A stretch of 64,000 nt of DNA from Poa pratensis (Eukaryota; Streptophyta; Magnoliopsida; Poales; Poaceae): contig CAMZMU010000027.1 in assembly GCA_947311845.1 (NCBI GenBank), positions 48,956,094 to 49,020,093 on the forward strand. Direction: 5' to 3'. A model generated the notes under the pieces. It ran no database searches and was not told where the DNA came from. It saw only the letters and a list, made by a program, of their open reading frames with translations. The position numbers and the translations under genes are program-made. Every line of letters begins with the position of its first letter. Position 1 is the first letter of the stretch. Below, in pieces: positions 33,503 to 43,660 of the stretch.

Positions 33503-35782
33503 TCAGAAGATGTGGACAATATCATAGAAAAATCTGCTTATCATTAAGGACTAACTCAAGCATAAAAATTGGCATGCACTATAATTTTACTATACCTTCG
33601 CCATATTATAATCACAAAACAGTACTTCAGGTTCATGCAATATATGATTGTCTGGTCGCCCACGTTAGTGTCTTATCAGCTATGGTGCTATAGTATGTTT
33701 TGATGGTGCAAGGTCACCGTACAAGCGAATTAAACTAAACATGTCGGCCCACAAATCTACCACACAACAAATATGAGATAGAAAATCAGGAGATATTAAG
33801 AACAGTGATAAAACCTTAAAATATAAAGGATACGTCCAAAATAGCACAAAAGACTGCAAAAGGAAGGAAACAAATGTTAGACCCTCATAGAAAATAGGAG
33901 AGAGCTAATTATCATGATGTCATAAAGAAACTAATTATCGTGAAGGAAATTCAGTAAAGAATCTTGATGTGATGAAATATATGATAGCAACATAATGCAT
34001 CGTTGGTATTAGAATACTAGCAGTGATGCAGTAACGACCATACGATTTGGAGGAAATGGTCCGTAACTCTGTATATCTCAAGAACATTTACCAGCAGTCA
34101 AAATGTATGCACTGAGATGTGAATATTGCTGCACCAAAATTTGTATTCTGCCACAAATACCTAGTGTCGCCTTTAACAACTTGGCAGACCCTTAATGTCA
34201 GACTATTTGTAGTTACAAGACCATGGGGGTGGAAGTAAGTGTGCTCACAAAATGGTAGGCCAGTGGGATTTTCTAAGTTCATTGACAACCTAAATATATT
34301 AGACGCACTTACATGATCCTTAAAAGCGTAGAATAAATATTCCAAAAAAAGTACATAAGTTCACATGAATGGTTCTGCATGATATAGTGCAGACATATTG
34401 ACTATGTTACTGAAGTTTGACAAAGAAAAGGCAAATCACACCGTTAGCTCTAACGAGGCTTACCATAAGTCCACCAGTCACTCCTTCAATTAAAATCCGG
34501 TTCCAACTGTCTGAAGTAGGAATGAACCGAAAATTTAGCCTTCATCAAAAGCCTGAGAGTTGCCACCATCATTACAAGCAAGTAGAACACAAATCCCATC
34601 AAGCCTGTAAATCCCCATATTCCAGCAACAACTCCAGTAATGATTGAAAAATATGTACGGCTGTAAGGCAGAAGAAATTCCTCACAGTTAGGAAACATCT
34701 CAGTGTAGATATGATCGGTCAAATATTTGGAAATGTGAAAAAAAAAGCAAGCTGTGTTCTGAAAGAGTTTGAGAATAGTGGAAGTGCCTATCTAGCATGC
34801 AAGTAGGACAGTGCGAGTTCAATTATAAATCCTAAGTGAGTTCCCGCATGTTCAATTGTTCATGATTACCGTGAACCGCATGTACTAAAAGAAGTGTACC
34901 AATATTCAACAGTTCTCTTTGTTTTTTAGTTTCTTCTTCTTTGAGAGGTGTTTTGACTTTTGAGGGAGGAGGATGTGGCTTTTCATGGTTTGTACTGCTG
35001 CATGTTAAAGCTGGAGGTTCCCAGCAAACGATTATTGTAAAAACCTTTTGTTTTCTATAAAAACCAGGGCCTTTTGGTCTGTTCATCTAAAAAAAAAAGT
35101 TCTTGGATTGCACCCTATGGTTGCAATACTCATTTGTTCAATGTATTCCTCAGTTCAACCTATATAGAACATTCATATAATTTCCCTTACAATCGAAGGA
35201 CCTTCAGTTATATTTTAGTGAAGCGTTGCAAACACTGCAGGATTCCTAAACCAAACACATCAACTGAACCTGAGGTAAAATTCTACTAATATAAAAAAGG
35301 GAATGTTTCTTATAGAACCATGGCTGTGTGCATGCCGAGGCTAGAAGAATCACTTCCATTATCTAAGAGAATTGTACATGAAACCGCTCAAAATATGTTT
35401 TTCTTTAAGTTTAAGCACCACTGTAATTGGTTTAAGCATTTGGTATTTCTAGAGACGACTCATACTCTCTCATTTTATCTTCTCCACCTGCGTTACCAAA
35501 TTTTGTTTCCTCGATTGGACACACAAATCAAAAAATGCCGGCTTGTAGCTAAATAAATAACAATATTTTAACCCTATGCTCAAACTACCAGGTCAACAAA
35601 ATCCCGAAAATAATGTGATGGAATACGGAGATGCCCCTGCTGACCAGAGCAGATCGAATCCCAAATTTGGTAAGGAGAATCGTAGGGAGGAACCTGTAGT
35701 TGATGGATTTGACGTTGCTGGTGAGGTTCTCCGCGTGGAAGATAGGAACTTCATCAGAGATCCGGCCGCCGGCCGACGCCAT
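33503..35782 (-). CDS. EMC6: ER membrane protein complex subunit 6 (EMC6), 4 exons, apparent frameshift
   Basis: EMC6 is a small subunit of the ER membrane complex, which inserts tail-anchored and multi-pass proteins. The exons on the minus strand are 35782-35694 (MASAGGRISDEVPIFHAENL..., including LTSNVKSINY), 34660-34464 (SRT.FSII.GVVAGIWGFTGLMGF, LLVMMVATL, AKFSVHSYF, then the NRILIEGVTGGLM region), a 20-nt exon 33853-33834 (SFVLFWT) and 33533-33503 (ending YDIVHIF). Borders are GT-AG. Total length would be 111 aa with three membrane spans, normal for plant EMC6. In exon 2 an extra A after TACTTC (near 34,514) shifts the frame, so YF is followed by RQLEPDFN and a stop instead of the conserved DSW. 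Either a recent loss of function or an error. The gene is otherwise complete. Confidence 0.88.
34815..35098 (+). mobile_element. Retroposon 3' fragment in EMC6 intron 1
   Basis: A stretch ending in GGTCTGTTCATCT followed by a run of ten A's (about 35,088-35,098) looks like the 3' end of a plant LINE or SINE inserted antisense to EMC6. There is no coding content, and the left border is approximate. Confidence 0.4.
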
Positions 35783-36114
35783 GTCCCCGCCGATCTGTTC
35801 AGTTCTCCCCACGAATCAAGTGGCCGCCAGACCGGAGGTTGTAAGGAAAGGAGTGCGCGAGGTTTTCGCACGCTAACAGTTCAGAACTTCAGACTACACA
35901 ATAACCTCAAGGTTTTGGTATTTTAGTTTTGAGTGAACGATCTGATTTTATTAACTAGACAAATGAAAATATGTCAGATCAAAGAAACCAAAACAAATAC
36001 AAACGACACAACACAACACAATTGCTATGTGAAGGACACAATTTTTTTTTTTTGAAACGGGGGCACAGCTTTGCCCCAATCTATTAATTAAGAGAGGAGT
36101 TTACAAGAAAGTAA

Positions 36115-36141
36115 CAACAACAACAACAACAACAACAACAA
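36115..36141. repeat. (CAA)n microsatellite, tail of the RTE element
   Basis: Nine uninterrupted CAA units. They are the reverse complement of the simple-sequence 3' tail typical of RTE LINEs, not an independent microsatellite. Confidence 0.85.
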
Positions 36142-36497
36142 AGCCTTTTTTTCCCAAACAAGTTGGGGTAGGCTAGAGTTGAAACCCATAAGATCTCGAA
36201 ACCAGGTCATGGTTCTGGCACATGGATAGCTAACTTCCACGCAGACTTATCCATGACTAGTTCTTTGGTGATATTCCAATCCTTCAGATCTCTCTTAACA
36301 GACTCCTCCCATGTCAAGTTTGGCCTTCCACGACCCCTCTTAACATTCTCATCCCGCTTTATCCGTCCGGTATGCAATGGCGCTTCCGGAGGCCTACGTT
36401 CTATATGACCAAACCATCTTAGACGGTGTTGGACAACCTTCTCTTCAATTGGTGCTACTCCAACTCTCTCACGTATATCAGCATTCCTAACCCGGTC
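36115..36497 (-). mobile_element. RTE-clade LINE fragment nested in the LINE above
   Basis: The minus strand reads RNADIRERVGVAPIEEKVVQ, then LRWFGHIERRP, then GRPNLTWEESVKRDL and WKLAIHVPEP before a stop. This is the RT C-terminal tail of plant RTE elements, followed by a (TTG)n 3' tail (CAA repeats at 36,115-36,141 on plus). Perfect 34-bp target duplications lie at 36,081-36,114 and 36,498-36,531. Confidence 0.88.
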
Positions 36498-36980
36498 CTA
36501 TTAATTAAGAGAGGAGTTTACAAGAAAGTAAGTTCGATCCAAATATTACAAGGGGCTACTCTCGCGGCATCAAGTTGCCCAAATGTTTGGCGCCCGCGAT
36601 CACCCACAACCGGGTCTCTCTCTTAATTTTTTTCTAGGATGACTAGGGAGGTGAGTGCTTGTTTTGGAAGACTCTCACATTGCGCTCATTCCAAATTTTC
36701 CAAGTGGTAAGCAAGGTTAGGGAGACGACGGCTTTGCGATTTGGAGTAGACCCGTCCGTCACCAACAACCACCATTCGTTGATTGAGAGATTTGTCCAAG
36801 TGTTGGATTGTATGGCGGGAAACCCCAATCAATCCTTGATGAGCTCCCAAATGCGACGTGAGGCGACAATTCACAAAGAGGTGAGAGACCGTTTCCATTG
36901 TTTGCTTGCAAAGAGGACACAAACCACAATATGCCTATATGCGTATGTGCGGAACCTACAATGCGGAGTTTCATGATGTG

Positions 36981-37688
36981 TTATGAAAATCTCGATAGTT
37001 TGGCAAGAGGGATTTTTCTCGACCATGGTTCAGCAGGACTTATAGTCCACATGTAGGCCTGAGGTGTCAAATTTGTGTGTTTAACCCAAATTAGGAGAGG
37101 AGAAAAACACTTGATAACGATCAGTAGCACCAGTCCTCGAAGTAGACCCGCGTGGCAATTTTAGTTTCGATTCTTTATGGTTCTTCACATCACTCAACAC
37201 CACTGTACAGGACCAGCTACAGTAGGGAGATTTGAACCACGGTTGAATCCTTGAACTGATCGTCTTTCCAGAGACGTGTAGCCTTGTTTGACTATAGTGG
37301 AACTCGTTTTGGGTCTGGTTCCTTATTACCTGTTAGTCATGGTAGTTTGAGACAGCGTGGCACTGATTGTGTTGTCAGCTTGGTTCCGAGGAACTAAATG
37401 TGAGGCGATGAGCTCCTTTCGCAAAACTGAAAACCCAACGACAGAACAAAATACAGGAGAAAATAGACAAAACACCACACAATCAGTATATCAGAGCGGA
37501 GATTGGCCTATCTCAGAGAAAATAAAGAAACATCACACAACCTACTTAAAGATGAAACATCCAAACAAGAGGAACTCATGTTCCGGCATGCAGTCCATAA
37601 ACACCTGGCAACGATTTTGCCCGGGTGAAACAAGCACACCAGCAAACACTGAAACAGCGTCACAACTTCAGTAAACACGTACGAACTT
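36981..37688. other. Spacer and ORC4 3' flank
   Basis: No supported gene. The part nearest 37,689 is probably ORC4 3' untranslated sequence. Confidence 0.5.
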
Positions 37689-40600
37689 CTACATGTATCT
37701 TTCATGGTCAAGCAGCTTCTGCAGTACAGCCTGAAAAGAACAGAAAATAGAAACACCATCATTCACAGATAATAACAATCCATTAATCTATTCATACTGA
37801 GAGATAATTCCTTAAAAAAACTGAACAGAGCCAGACAGAATAGAGGAAAATTGTTGCGGTCAAATCATGTGGACAGTGACTCACAGGGCAGGTCGTGTTT
37901 AACTTGAGGGCTTGTGCGAGCTCGCGCGAAGATATCAGAAGTTTGACAGGCCGATATTCAAACGCCACATTTCTCCCTCTGGTATCTGCAAAGGTAATCA
38001 ACTCGCGATCCAAGAGATGTTCGAAAGCCTGCAGCAATAAAGTATGTGAATTTTTGGACATTAAATACAGTATATGTATTGATAGTTCTTGATAATGCGC
38101 ATACTTACCCTAAAGCAAACAGTGGTTGCATACTTATCAGACGTTTTGTAGGCATCCTGTATAGATCTGTATTCTGACAAACAACAAGTTCATCAGCCAT
38201 CAGTTTTTTGTCTAGGGCTGATTATAAAGGGAGAAGAGCAAATTATACCTTTCATTATAGAATTGAAGTTGTACGAATTTTGCTCCTTATCTTCTAGTCT
38301 ATTCATGCACACAAGTATGTACAGTTCCAAAATCGACAGATCTGCCATCAAAATATAGAGGGATGGACGTGATGCTATTGCATATGGCAATGTAATATAC
38401 TGAATACGAAATGAAATAAACTAAACATTAAATGACAAAATGAGAACGAGCTCAGATCGACAGTATAACATGTTTGTCCATTTTACTTTTGCTGGGTAGC
38501 AAGGAAAGCATGGCTTCTTTGTTGACAGTTTTCTTAGCTTTCTAGCAGTTGGTTTCTCTTTGGAGCTAGCTTCTTTTCTGGTTTATTTGTTACCGGTTGT
38601 GTGCTGAGACAAAAAGTGTGCTGTTTCAAATGATTCTTAGCAAAAAGCTGAATTTGGAGTTGTACTTTTAATGTTCATCATTAGGACGAGTGCTAGTCTA
38701 AGTACAGAGAGTCAGGGCTAACTAAGAAAGTAGACCTTGCAAACTGTCCATCTTGGGTTGCCTCTGCATGGAGGAAAGCGCATTCATAAAGCATTCCGTT
38801 GACAGAAGTCCAGATTCCATGTCCATATATGACACCACTCTGAAACTGAACAATTTCGTTTCCACATTAAGCTAATGACCAAAATCTTTGTATAAAAAAA
38901 ACCAAAAATCTTGAAACTGTGAAGAGGAAAAGGAGCAAGGAAACTGCTAATAAAACCTACAGAAATCTCAAGATGTTGCTGGTTGTTGCATCTGCATCCG
39001 TGAGAGAGTTGAGAATTCCTTTAAATTTCTTATTGCCAAAAATGGTCTACGGCATATAGGATAACAGAAGTTTAACACAATTTGTTTTGCCACAATGGAA
39101 CAGAAATATGCCTTAAGGCAACTTCTTCGAATAATACCATTACCATATACAATTATGTTCAGTCTAAGTAAAAATTCCAAGTCCCCATCATGTCTTCTTT
39201 AGTTCTTTTAGAAAGATCATATATCAAACATAGACCTTGCTCTAAAGAGAGAAGGTTTTTTTTTCTAACATGATCATGTGTTACTAGTTCAGTATTACCA
39301 AGTAAGACGAGAACATTGTTATAAAAAAAAAGTAAGACGAGAACATACTTTAAAACAATGACCAATAGGCCTTGCAAGCAATATATGGTGAAAGGTTACA
39401 TTCATAGAAAGGATACAGTAAGCCTTGAATTGTACTCCGTTGCATAGTTTGTTGGTAAGCTTGAGTCTTTGTCTAGCATTAGCAGATGTTCCATTAACCT
39501 GTAGCACTTCAACTGTTAAGAAGTCGTTTCAAGAAAAGAACTGGATGAACATAGCATCTTATTGCTGTAAGAGAGAAAAGTGAGAAAGCACAAGACATGC
39601 CTCTGTATATCATCCAATGAAGAAGGAACAAATAGAAGCTTTCTGTGAGAGAAGCGAGACCGAACTCTTTTCTCTAGCAGTTGATCCGCATCCTACAAAA
39701 TAAAACGCAATTACAACATATGCCTGTTTCAATAACTGCTCCGACTGGTTTTTTTTTTCCAATATGTTGCTGATAAAGAAAATTGGAGGTTTCCTATGGA
39801 ACTTCAGAATTCTGAGTCAAGTTATGAGTGATTTCAATCCTTCTTCAGTGTATCAAGCACGATAGAAAAATACGAGGAAGCTCAATCCAACTTCAGTGCT
39901 AGTGTAATATTGTCAAACTGCATGTGAAGTATGCTGCTGCACTACTGCACAATGGCTGCTACACTATTGTTTATTCTTACAAAGTAAGAATTTGACAGTA
40001 ACTTTCCCATCATTGTGTATTCATTCATACACATAAAAAGAACTTAACTCGCTAGAAATACTTTGCCTACTTGCTTAGTGAAAATGCGACAAAAGCATGA
40101 GAAAGGCTGGTCCATACCAATCGGCAACTCATACCAATGACAACAGCTTGTGATGTAAGAGTCTGCATCGCATCAAGTAAGCTATAGAGTAACCGCTGCT
40201 TCCCCTGTAATAGGACATCATGAACATCAGCCATCCTCTCATGTAAAAATGCCTGTAGCAGTACTAAAAAGCATGTTATGACTTTACTGTTTACAGTTAG
40301 AAAACTCATGAGGAATGTTCGTGCCAAAAAGTTATGCAGCTGATATTCAATTAAATGAGCAGGCGTTAAGAATTAAATCTGGTAAAAGAGACGAAGGCAT
40401 TTACATTCGCAAAAAAAAAATTGAGAAGAAGGCATGTATTCATTTCAACCTGGGCAAAGAGGTCAAACTCTTCCAGGACAAAAATTACTGTCTTGTGAGC
40501 TAGTCCGCACTCCCTATAGAAGAGAAAGATATAAGAGCACACATAAATTACAAACGAACTGAAGTACTATTGCCTTATACTGAAAAGTGTTCATCATTTC

Positions 40601-41871
40601 ATTGCACTACTGACCGTAATATGTCAATCATGAATTCAGTGTTGTCATCTGAAGAAGCCTAAATAAGAAGACCGTCAGTCTACCTTTAGCCCATTTGGAA
40701 TGGCACAAGTAAAAAAACGTTGAGTAATGTTAAAAGTAGAAGAATATGCACCATTTTGGAAAATGACAATTGATGCTCCAGACAAAGCTGCCTGGCAATT
40801 TCCTTAAAAACCAAAATAGAAAAAATATCAGCACGGGTCAACGGAAGCGAAGAACGCAAAGTAACAGATACAGAGCTGAGTAAATCAGTAATGATCGTGA
40901 GTTGATAAAATTTGGAAGACTGTGAGGAAGAGCAGAAACGAGCTTTGCAATAGTCGGTGGAAGTGCTACCTTCGTAGCGCAGTTGTCATCACTATGTAAC
41001 ATCCCATTCAGCCTGATCTGGAAAAAAGACATAATTATCCACCTCAACAGCAAGTTTAATGAAACTAAACAAACTAGGACATTGCTGCCTTCTCGGAGAA
41101 TCTAGCTATCGCTCTTGATAAGAGACAGCAGAGGACTGGAGAACATATAACAGAAAAATTGTGTGAGGGAATTCTGCATTTCTCTATTTAATGTCTCTTC
41201 GAATCATTCCCTAAACCTTCACAAGACAAAATTCCTTGTTGCGGGTTCTCTTCTGTGAGATGCAACTACAGCATCGCCCAGGTTTCACGTAATGATTAAT
41301 CAGCCACATTTGTAGCAACACATTGGAGCCATACCACGGATATTGCATCAGGATGTTCCTTCTTCAGGTCCTCTAGAACCATGTCAAGCACCTGTAAAGA
41401 AATGAAACGTGAGTTCCCCAACTGAGAACAAACAAATTTTCAAAAGGTAGGGGAAGCCCTGGCCTCTACATCGACAAAATCGACACATAGTGCCAATTGC
41501 ACACATGCACATTTCATCAAACACCACGCCTGCATTTCGGCAAGTCACAGAAGGGGAGAAGAGAAAGGGAAACCTCACCGCTCCTTTCCCGCAGCCGCGG
41601 GGTCCGAGGAGGAGGACGGAGTTGTTGCAGGCCTCGGAGACGGAGCTGGCCACGAGGTACTTCAGCTTACTGCGCAACACAATACAAGAGCTGCAGTTAC
41701 AGATGAGTTCGATGCTGTTTCCTGGTGAGGCGTGGTGGAGCGGATCGATTCGGTTCACCTGTAGTTGGTGTCGGGCGAGGATCTGAGAGGGGAGTGGACG
41801 AAGGCCGGGTCGCAGAGACGGCTGCGGAGCACGGCCTGTGCTTGATTCGCCATGGGCGCCACCGCCGCCAT
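37689..41871 (-). CDS. ORC4: Origin recognition complex subunit 4 (ORC4), 16 exons
   Basis: ORC4 is an AAA+ family subunit of the complex that marks replication origins and loads MCM helicase. All 16 exons can be placed with consistent phase, giving 420 aa: 41871-41759, 41669-41579, 41391-41335, 41017-40970, 40802-40752, 40658-40615, 40513-40450, 40204-40118, 39692-39601, 39498-39417, 39046-38961, 38839-38736, 38341-38249, 38173-38109, 38028-37885 and 37730-37689. Signatures are RLCDPAFVHSPLRSSPDTNY at the start, the P-loop GPRGCGKG (exon 2), the Walker-B-like VIFVLEEFDLFA (exon 7), LLYSLLDAMQTLTSQAVVIG (exon 8), and the winged-helix end with EYRPVKLLISSRELA. The start is the ATG at 41871; a second in-frame ATG follows six codons later and a longer in-frame extension exists upstream. 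Intron 9 has a GC donor (AG|GCATGT). No stop or frameshift was found. Confidence 0.96.
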
Positions 41872-41983
41872 GGGAGTTTGGACTGTTGGAGGAGACTCGG
41901 AGGAAAATGACTTGGAATATAATGTAGGCAGAACAGCCGACCTGAACACAAAAGCAGTGACATTGTCATAATCAGTTGGTGGA

Positions 41984-41994
41984 TTTAGGGTTAG
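41984..41994 (-). promoter_or_regulatory. Telo-box-like motif upstream of ORC4
   Basis: TTTAGGGTTAG on plus (CTAACCCTAAA on minus) lies about 113 bp upstream of the ORC4 start codon. Telo boxes of the AAACCCTA type are frequent in plant promoters of growth and replication genes. The function here is inferred. Confidence 0.4.
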
Positions 41995-42568
41995 AGGGGA
42001 TTTAAAGTTGGTGCGGCAACTCCAGCAAAGGAGGAAGAGGAAGGGGGCGAGGCCGCGAGGGGGACCGGGGACCCTGCCATGAAGCGCAGCGGGAGATCGG
42101 CCTCCACCAGAGCTGTTCAGGACGGCACACAGGCGTGCTGGCCGTGGGCGAGAGAGAGAGAGAGCGCAGGGAGGAGGATGGCCGGAGAGTCACCTGCGCG
42201 CCGCCGCGGAGTCCCTGCGTCGCCTCCCTGCCTGGCCGTCGCGTCGAGTGCCTGCGTCCCGTTCTTTTGTTTTTCGGTGCGGGAAGAGGTACATCAACTG
42301 TAGCAGATACAGCCTATCGGGCCGATATGCAGTGTCCGGCCCAAAAACTCTAGAGTACCAAATCCCGCAAATCGGTCCGGCAGAGGGGGATCTATGCAAG
42401 CAAAATCCGCCATTCAACAAGACAATTTTTTCTGAGTTGAAAAGGATGAGTAATAACGGAGAATGAACCCTTTCAGATCAAAGCAAATCTCAATTGTGTC
42501 GGAAGCATATTTAATATTTTTTCCTCCGAACGAATCAAACTGCACGGGGTGGTATTTTTCTAGAGTCA
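41995..42568. other. ORC4 upstream region
   Basis: GC-rich leader and promoter region with a short (GA)n run near 42,150. Overlapping frames on both strands have no domain similarity. No further gene is supported. Confidence 0.45.
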
Positions 42569-43080
42569 CTAGTAGCCTTGCACGTGCACGCACGTCTCAA
42601 CTTTTTTTTTGACACATTATTTTTTTATATTCCAAAGTAGTAATACTACTGTAGTATGATAAATTATCGTCGAATTCACAAAAAATAGTCGGCAAGCAAC
42701 ATCTGACAGGATCACTCATACATGTTTAACACAAGTTTTATTTTTTTTCGATTTTTTCCGGATAGCCAACGGGTATCAAACAAACGTGCAAAAAGTAAGT
42801 TTGAAATACTTTGTATTCTAAGCTACAAAAAAAAGTGTGTAACTGAGTATGTATAGTTTTAAATCTCTAAATTTTAGTCGATTTTGTCATTTTTACGTAG
42901 CCCATAAACAAAGTATTTAAAATTGATATTTTACACGTTTCTGCGATACACCATTACCTACAACCAGAATTGTTTTCAATTTTTTTGAAACTCGGAAATA
43001 TGATTTTCGTTTTTTTTAAATGGTAGGTGCTGAGGAGAAGAAAAAAACTTTCTGGTTCTAATGTATATATTGTGAGACAG
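42569..43080 (-). mobile_element. Possible Helitron 3' end and AT-rich body
   Basis: On the minus strand a GTGCACGTGC palindrome is followed by AAGGCTA and CTAG|T at 42,569, the layout of a Helitron 3' terminus. The AT-rich body includes CCAACGGGTATCAAAC, similar to phrases in the Helitron at 11-12 kb. No 5' TC end was identified, so this is probably a fragment. Confidence 0.35.
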
Positions 43081-43660
43081 CAAATTATATGTGGTCTTGT
43101 GCACCGGCGGTGACAGTGATTTGTCTCTAGAAGAGACCCGATGGAAACCAACCATGGAAATTCATCGGAAACACACACCGCTCCCCAGTCAGTCCCCACT
43201 CTCAGAGGCTCAGCTTCCTCAGTCACAGGCATACACGTCCCCCAAGCCCTCTCTCGATCTCGTCAAGCCGCTTGCCTGCCTACCCACCGCCTCCTGGCCG
43301 TCGGGCAACCCGGATTTGCGGCCAGCTCGCCGTTCTGGGCACGTTGCAGCCAACACCAGCTCCCCTCCGCCCACCCCAGCCCACCAAACGCCCGCCGCGT
43401 CCACACCTGCCCCGCCGCCAACGCCCTCCTCTGGTGCCCTTCCTTCGTCCCCAGGCCCTGTGGCGACCCAGCAACCGGTAGCCGCCGCCAGCAGCGGCTG
43501 CGCCTCCAACTCATGGCCGTAGAAGCACATCCGGAGCTTCTGCTTCTAAATCACAAGATGGACCCGTCTTGCTCCTCGAGGCAAGGCCAACAAGGCCAGT
43601 AGCTCTGTCCAGGTCCAAGGAAGTTGAGAAGCAAACGGAAGGTGATTGTACTGCACAACT
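43081..43660. other. GC-rich region, no gene assigned
   Basis: A Pro/Ala/Ser-rich frame of about 150 codons (43141-43602) and several overlapping frames exist. They have no conserved domain and look like composition effects or a decayed 5' exon. I do not assign a function. Confidence 0.3.

Larger units (their letters stand above)
36040..36980 (-). mobile_element. L1-type LINE 3' end (interrupted)
   Basis: The minus strand shows MCPLCKQTMETVSHLFVNC (the zf-RVT zinc-binding region) and a closing block WKIWNERNVRVFQNK before an untranslated region and a terminal poly-A (T-run at 36,043-36,054 on plus). The element is 5'-truncated with internal stops. An RTE-type LINE is inserted in its 3' untranslated part. 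Confidence 0.82.

Noticed and set aside
36115..36141. Independent (CAA)n microsatellite
   Set aside because: It is the simple-sequence tail of the RTE LINE, bounded by the target duplication.
2229..41871. Functional cluster of ASF1 and ORC4 (chromatin and replication)
   Set aside because: The two genes are over 30 kb apart on opposite strands with unrelated genes and transposons between them. Co-location is most simply coincidence.
43091..43602. Possible gene with a 153-codon Pro/Ala-rich frame
   Set aside because: Low-complexity composition, several equally long overlapping frames on both strands, and no splice-supported continuation or known domain.
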